DNA of 9,555 nucleotides from Gammaproteobacteria bacterium (GTDB lineage Bacteria; Pseudomonadota; Gammaproteobacteria; PS1; Pseudothioglobaceae): NCBI GenBank assembly GCA_028599035.1, contig JAQRMT010000056.1, positions 1 to 9,555 on the forward strand. Direction: 5' to 3'. The translations under genes and the position numbers were made by a program. The notes under the pieces were generated by a model. That model ran no database searches. It was not told the DNA's origin and was given only the letters and a program-made list of their open reading frames with translations. Each line of letters opens with the position of its first letter. The first letter of the stretch is position 1. Shown in pieces: positions 6,833-9,555 of this stretch.

Positions 6833-7152
6833 TTTTTTATCTCCTTTAATCTATCTTGTGCAACTTGCAAAACATTTTTAGGTATTTTTTGAGACTTCTT
6901 GGTATAAGAATGTAGCATAATAATCTGCCACCCAACTTGCGTGCAATAGAAGACTCTGGCTATGCCGTCTTTGCCTTTTAATCTCAATTCAAACAATCCG
7001 TTTTTAATGATTTGGTGTGCGGTGCGCCTAAATTTGAACCATGAACCAACATCATCTCTGTAGATTTAAAATACCTTGCTAATAAAGACGGCGGAAAATT
7101 CAGAATATCATCTTGCACCTTGCCATTTAAAGTAGGTTATTGTGTAATCCAT
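6829..7152 (-). pseudogene. HigB/RelE-like (Gp49-type) toxin with two frameshifts
   Basis: Reading across three frames restores a 107-residue toxin of normal length. MDYTITYF is followed after a +1 slip at 7126-7128 (an extra A in the coding strand) by KVQDDILNFPPSLLARYF and VHGSNLGAPHTKSLK. After a -1 slip in the T5 run at 7001-7005, NGLFELRLKGKDGIARVFYC and LHSYTKKSQKIPKNVLQVA complete it. The G-L-F/W-E-L-R-L-K-G-x-D-G-I-A-R and H-x-[YF]-x-KK-[ST]-QK-[IT]-P motifs are those of Gp49/HigB mRNA interferases. The two slips cancel: the interval is exactly 324 nt, as an intact gene would be. As written, the middle ~40 residues are out of frame and stops truncate it. Decay or homopolymer sequencing error are both possible. 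It precedes the antitoxin, the HigBA order. Confidence 0.8.
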
Positions 7153-7171
7153 GTTTTGTAGTACAACATAT
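7151..7171. promoter_or_regulatory. imperfect 21-bp palindrome at the toxin start
   Basis: Centred on 7161, with TTGTA (7156-7160) and TACAA (7162-7166) as the exact core and eight of ten pairs matching overall. It overlaps the toxin ATG (7152-7150). On the minus strand a TTGGTT hexamer is followed after 17 bp by TGTACT, a weak -10 inside the palindrome. This is where an autoregulating antitoxin would be expected to bind; that role is inferred. Confidence 0.35.
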
Positions 7172-7299
7172 TTGTTATATTTAACCAATGCGCTAATAAA
7201 ATCTTTTCTGGTTTTTGAATGATGGCTTTTATCACTTTCCTAAATTGCACCAGGCTATTTAAGTAAGAAAATATCAATTACATTGTTTCACTCGGTGGT
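7172..7299. other. gap between the toxin remnant and the rarA promoter
   Basis: No recognisable gene. On the minus strand a 32-codon frame beginning at GTG 7235-7233 runs to a stop at 7139-7137, passing through the toxin start out of frame; it has a poorly spaced AGGA and no known relative. On the plus strand a 16-codon frame (ATG 7304 to 7354) lies in the rarA leader and resembles nothing I know. Neither is called as a gene. Confidence 0.4.
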
Positions 7300-7305
7300 T
7301 ATAAT
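7278..7305 (+). promoter_or_regulatory. candidate rarA-crcB promoter
   Basis: A perfect TATAAT at 7300-7305 lies 16 bp after TTACAT (7278-7283, a poor -35). Initiation near 7312 would give a ~46-nt leader for rarA. This is the only good -10 box in the gap between the divergent toxin-antitoxin locus and rarA. Confidence 0.45.
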
Positions 7306-7357
7306 GACAGAAAATAAACCCCGCATCTGTTTAACAGGGCGATTCAACGGATGAATT

Positions 7358-8602
7358 ATGCGACCTTTGGCTGAAAAATTAAGACCACAAACTTTAGAAG
7401 AATTCTTTGGGCAATCGCATCTGTTGAGTGATGCGCATCCGTTGCGCCAAGCGATTGATAATAAGCAGCTGCATTCGATGGTTTTGTGGGGGCCATCGGG
7501 CACGGGGAAAACCACTTTAGCACGCATTATTGCCAGTCAAGTTGAGGGGCATTTTGCGCAGATGAGTGCGGTGTTGGATGGGGTAAAGGAGCTTAGAGCG
7601 GTGGTAGAGAACGCCAAAAAATTCCAAAATATTGGGCAAAAAACGGTGTTGTTTGTGGATGAAATTCATCGCTTTAATAAGGCGCAACAAGATGGGTTTT
7701 TGCCACATATTGAATCGGGGTTAATTACGCTGATTGGGGCAACTACTGAAAATCCTTCGTTTGAGCTAAATCGTGCGCTGCTTTCTCGTCTGAGTGTGTA
7801 TGTGCTGGAGCCGTTAAATGCAGATGAGCTGACGCAAATATTGCAACGAGCTTTAACGCATGAAAATTTAGCAATCATGGATAAGCCCGTGCAGAACAGT
7901 GTTATCCACGCTAGTGGGGGCGATGCACGGCGCTTGATTAATATTGTTGAGCAAATTGCACTGGCTAAGTTGGCTAAGTTGGATATGGGCTCGGTGGGGC
8001 AGTTGTTGCAGGAGAAAATTAGCGTTTTTGATAAAGGCGGGGATGTTTTTTATCAGCAGTTATCGGCTTTTCATAAGTCAGTGCGTGGTTCATCGCCTGA
8101 TGGGGCTTTGTATTGGATGGCAAGAATGTTGGTAAGTGGTTGTGAGGCAAAAACCATTGCTAGACGATTGTTGGCGATTGCCTCGGAGGACATTGGCAAC
8201 GCTGACCCTAGAGCGCTGGAAATCACCCTAAATGCGTGGGATGTGTATGAGCGAGTGGGGGCAAAAGAGGGTAATCGAGCGATTGCGCAAGCGGCAGTGT
8301 ATTGTGCTGTTGCGCCTAAATCAAATGCGGTTTATATGGCGTTTAATCAGGCGATGAGTGAGGCAAAAGAGACTGGGGATTTGCCTGTGCCTAAGCATTT
8401 GTGCAATGCCCCAACTGAGCTGATGAATGAATTGGGTTATGGCGAGGGATATCGTTATGCGCATAATGAACAAGGGGCTGTGGCAAAAGGGCAAACTTAT
8501 TTCCCCGAGGCATTGGGCGAGCAGGTTTATTATCAACCTGTTGAGAGAGGATTAGAGATTAAAATTAAGGATAAATTGAAACAACTTAGAGGCTCAGAAT
8601 GA
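7358..8602 (+). CDS. rarA: replication-associated recombination protein A (MgsA/RarA AAA+ ATPase)
   Basis: RarA is a clamp-loader-like AAA+ ATPase acting at stalled replication forks and with single-strand-binding protein. The 414-residue product (E. coli RarA has 447) has the N-terminal RPLAEKLRPQTLEEFFGQ, Walker A GPSGTGKTT (45-53), Walker B VLFVDEIHRF (97-106), sensor 1 GATTENPSFELN (127-138), the arginine finger in ALLSR (140-144) and sensor 2 GDARRLINI (188-196). The C-terminal tetramerisation region has the hallmark RRLLAIASEDIGNADPRAL (269-287) and GYRYAHN (364-370). The ATG at 7358 has only a GGATGA ribosome site and is chosen for its family N-terminus. A 9-bp tandem duplication (7963-7980) encodes the ALAKLAKLD stretch. 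The stop overlaps the crcB start (ATGA), so the two are translationally coupled. Confidence 0.96.
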   Translation: MRPLAEKLRPQTLEEFFGQSHLLSDAHPLRQAIDNKQLHSMVLWGPSGTGKTTLARIIASQVEGHFAQMSAVLDGVKELRAVVENAKKFQNIGQKTVLFVDEIHRFNKAQQDGFLPHIESGLITLIGATTENPSFELNRALLSRLSVYVLEPLNADELTQILQRALTHENLAIMDKPVQNSVIHASGGDARRLINIVEQIALAKLAKLDMGSVGQLLQEKISVFDKGGDVFYQQLSAFHKSVRGSSPDGALYWMARMLVSGCEAKTIARRLLAIASEDIGNADPRALEITLNAWDVYERVGAKEGNRAIAQAAVYCAVAPKSNAVYMAFNQAMSEAKETGDLPVPKHLCNAPTELMNELGYGEGYRYAHNEQGAVAKGQTYFPEALGEQVYYQPVERGLEIKIKDKLKQLRGSE

Positions 8603-8991
8603 CTTTCTTTCCAACCATTTTGGCGATTGGCATCGGTGCGACGATTGGCGCTAGTGTGCGTTATTATTTAACCCAATTTATGCAATCTATATTCGGCTCT
8701 GGATTCCCTTATGGCACATTGAGTGCGAATGTTTTAGGGTCATTTTTGACAGGTGCTTTGGTCGTGGTTATTTTGGAAAAAGCCGCCCTCAATGAGGCTT
8801 ATCGATTGATGTTATTAGTAGGCTTAACTGGCTCACTTACCACCCTATCAACCCTGTCTTGGGAATCAATTGAGATGATAAGCCTTGGGCATTATGGACA
8901 AGCCAGCATCAATATTTTGCTGAATGTTTTGCTGTCTTTATCGGCAGCAGGACTAGGCGTGATGCTTATGCGCTACTTGGTTTCCTCTTAA
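8599..8991 (+). CDS. crcB: fluoride ion channel CrcB/Fluc with altered Phe box
   Basis: Fluc proteins form dual-topology homodimers in the inner membrane that export fluoride passively. This 130-residue protein has the expected four membrane segments (about 5-25, 38-58, 68-86, 100-126), GATIGASVRYY with Arg21, YGTLSANVLGSFLTGAL with pore Asn44, and GLTGSLTTLSTLSWE (75-89), corresponding to the break in TM3 that coordinates the central sodium. In E. coli CrcB the equivalent is TTFSTF, whose two phenylalanines line the fluoride path. Here both are leucine (Leu83, Leu86). The gene overlaps rarA by four bases (ATGA) and depends on its transcript; I see no fluoride riboswitch upstream. No clear terminator follows. 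Confidence 0.93.
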   Translation: MTFFPTILAIGIGATIGASVRYYLTQFMQSIFGSGFPYGTLSANVLGSFLTGALVVVILEKAALNEAYRLMLLVGLTGSLTTLSTLSWESIEMISLGHYGQASINILLNVLLSLSAAGLGVMLMRYLVSS

Positions 8992-8995
8992 ATAT

Positions 8996-9014
8996 ACAGT
9001 GTACTGTACACTGT
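8996..9014. promoter_or_regulatory. perfect 19-bp palindrome, operator-like
   Basis: ACAGTGTAC (8996-9004) and GTACACTGT (9006-9014) are exact inverted repeats around one T, starting 5 bp after the crcB stop. A single-base centre with 9-bp arms is typical of a dimeric repressor site. As RNA it could form an 8-bp stem with a CTG loop, but no T-run follows, so a terminator is less likely. It does not fit the LexA CTGT-N8-ACAG pattern. Its right arm runs into the GTG of the small ORF at 9013. Confidence 0.5.
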
Positions 9015-9153
9015 GAACAATAAAGACAGCAAACTTAATACTCGTCAACAGATATTGAACTATATTGGTAGCTCGGATATGACAAGGTCAAGTAAACTTC
9101 TTTCTGTAAATTTCCCATCTATTCTATCAAGCCCACTCCTATCAATCCATTAA
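9013..9153 (+). pseudogene. truncated helix-turn-helix-like ORF
   Basis: A 46-codon frame starting at GTG 9013-9015 reads NNKDSKLNTRQQILNYIGSS, then MTRSSKLLSVNFPSILSSP. The first 30 residues resemble the opening of a winged-helix or repressor domain (L-N-x-RQ-x-IL-x-YI, then T-R-x-x-x-LL), but no turn and recognition helix follow, so it looks cut off by debris after about residue 32. The palindrome directly ahead, sharing two bases with the GTG, would suit autoregulation. There is no ribosome site. It could be chance coding; the family is not identified. Confidence 0.3.
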
Positions 9154-9173
9154 AAAACTACACCATCATCCAA

Positions 9174-9262
9174 TCAATCATCACCCAAAGACAAATACGC
9201 TTTTGAACTTTGCCACTCATCTGAGATTTCCATAATCACTGCACTGACCAATAATATAAAGG
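9174..9262 (-). pseudogene. C-terminal remnant of IS256-type (mutator) transposase
   Basis: From 9262 to the stop at 9176-9174 the minus strand reads FILLVSAVIMEISDEWQSS, then KAYLSLGDD. The pattern L-V-x-A-V-x-M-E-x-x-DEW followed by a tyrosine is characteristic of the last ~30 residues of IS256-family transposases. Everything upstream (N-terminal and catalytic DDE parts) is missing; an IS3-family end begins within about 10 bp, so the element was probably replaced or deleted there. No terminal repeat of this element is recognisable on its left side. Confidence 0.55.
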
Positions 9263-9274
9263 GGTCGGTGTGAA
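9256..9274. repeat. second copy of the 19-nt motif of 1573-1591
   Basis: It matches the copy downstream of xthA at 17 of 19 positions. The motif runs from inside the IS256-type remnant into the left end of the IS3-family element. Confidence 0.4.
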
Positions 9275-9461
9275 GTTCCCCCAACAAACTGGACACTAAA
9301 TTTAACAATTTAGGAGTCCAAAATGACCAGAAAATACACAGCCTTCACCAAAGCGTTCGGCGTGCCCTTGGGGTATAAACTAGAAGCCCTACACTTGGCA
9401 AATCAACCTAACACCTCTGTGGCACAACTTGCAAGAGATTTAGGTATTCGTAGAAACATGA
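9271..9461 (+). mobile_element. IS3-family insertion sequence, left end and partial orfA
   Basis: A terminal sequence starting TGAAGTTCCCCC and reaching CTGGACAC at 9289-9296 has the form of an IS3-family inverted repeat (TG, a C-run, TGGACAC). About 26 bp later comes an orfA with a good ribosome site. Only the left ~190 bp is preserved; orfB is absent and the similarity ends near 9461. The true outer boundary may be 9269 or 9271. Confidence 0.6.
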
Positions 9462-9478
9462 TAAGACCCCTGCATTAA
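9323..9478 (+). pseudogene. IS3-family orfA (HTH_Tnp_1), truncated
   Basis: The ATG has AGGAG (9312-9316) six bases upstream. The product begins MTRKYTAFTKAF and continues KLEALHLANQPNTSVAQLA, then RDLGIRRNM, the N-terminal helix-turn-helix of IS3-family OrfA. After RRNM one expects an aromatic/basic W-rich helix and leucine zipper. Instead it reads IRPLH and stops at 9476-9478, leaving 51 residues where ~90-100 are usual. Residues 13-18 (GVPLGY, encoded by a comparatively GC-rich 18-bp segment at 9359-9376) interrupt the usual AF-KLEAL junction as an in-frame insertion. It cannot make a working transposase. Confidence 0.65.
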
Positions 9479-9555
9479 ATCCAAAAACTTACTAAAAACC
9501 TCTATACATAAATTAAAAACAATGTTAACTTAACAACAATTTAAAGTAAAATACT
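9462..9555. other. AT-rich sequence with a possible IS5-like end
   Basis: Similarity to orfA breaks at AGACCCCTGCATTAAATCC (from 9464). This resembles the GAGACCTTTGCA-type termini of some IS5-family elements, which would make it a second element inserted into the IS3 copy. The remaining ~75 bp is very A/T rich with no open frame. The window ends before this can be confirmed. Confidence 0.25.

Noticed and set aside
7304..7354. 16-codon frame before rarA as a remnant of lolA, which often precedes rarA
   Set aside because: The residues do not resemble the end of LolA as I know it, and the frame is too short to judge.
7963..7980. Nine-base tandem repeat in rarA as a phase-variation tract
   Set aside because: Only two copies and a multiple of three, so it changes ALAKLAK length without shifting frame; most likely a simple duplication.
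8996..9014. LexA (SOS) box or rho-independent terminator for crcB
   Set aside because: The repeat does not have CTGT-N8-ACAG spacing, and no T-run follows the hairpin.
1..9555. CRISPR array, integrase-tRNA attachment site or phage genes
   Set aside because: No regularly spaced repeats, no tRNA gene and no phage structural or integrase proteins are visible.

Overview
The window reads as chromosomal DNA of an AT-rich gammaproteobacterium. Its housekeeping proteins align by eye with Escherichia coli homologues: Maf/YceF, Mfd, XthA, RarA and CrcB. Low G+C, short intergenic gaps and a cluster of decayed insertion sequences and toxin-antitoxin remnants would suit the SUP05/Thioglobaceae (sulfur-oxidiser and symbiont) lineage. 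That placement is inference from general character, not a database result.

Layout. Positions 1-137: short tail downstream of pyrE with one possible frameshifted membrane micro-ORF. 138-776 (-): pyrE, orotate phosphoribosyltransferase. 801-1568 (+): xthA, exonuclease III, head-to-head with pyrE across 24 bp. 1569-1771: a ~200-bp gap between convergent genes, holding a good sigma70-like promoter and a ~120-nt segment whose ends can pair, a candidate small RNA. 1772-5215 (-): mfd, transcription-repair coupling factor. 5226-5813 (-): maf (YceF type), upstream of mfd and probably co-transcribed. 5852-6337 (+): folA, divergent from maf across a perfect 18-bp palindrome. 6340-6522 (+): small lipoprotein immediately behind folA. 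6542-7152 (-): HigBA-like toxin-antitoxin locus with an intact antitoxin and a toxin gene broken by two compensating frameshifts. 7358-8602 (+): rarA. 8599-8991 (+): crcB/fluC fluoride channel, overlapping rarA by 4 nt. 8992-9555: mobile-element debris, comprising a palindrome, a truncated helix-turn-helix-like ORF, the C-terminus of an IS256-type transposase, the left end and orfA of an IS3-family element, and a possible third IS end.

Function. The left and central genes are nucleotide metabolism (pyrE, folA), nucleotide-pool or cell-division housekeeping (maf) and DNA repair (xthA, mfd); rarA adds replication-fork maintenance and crcB fluoride export. There is no large undescribed multi-gene system. 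The least explained items are the candidate RNA between xthA and mfd, a 19-nt motif shared between that gap and the IS cluster, the broken toxin beside its intact antitoxin, and two near-perfect palindromes at apparent promoters.
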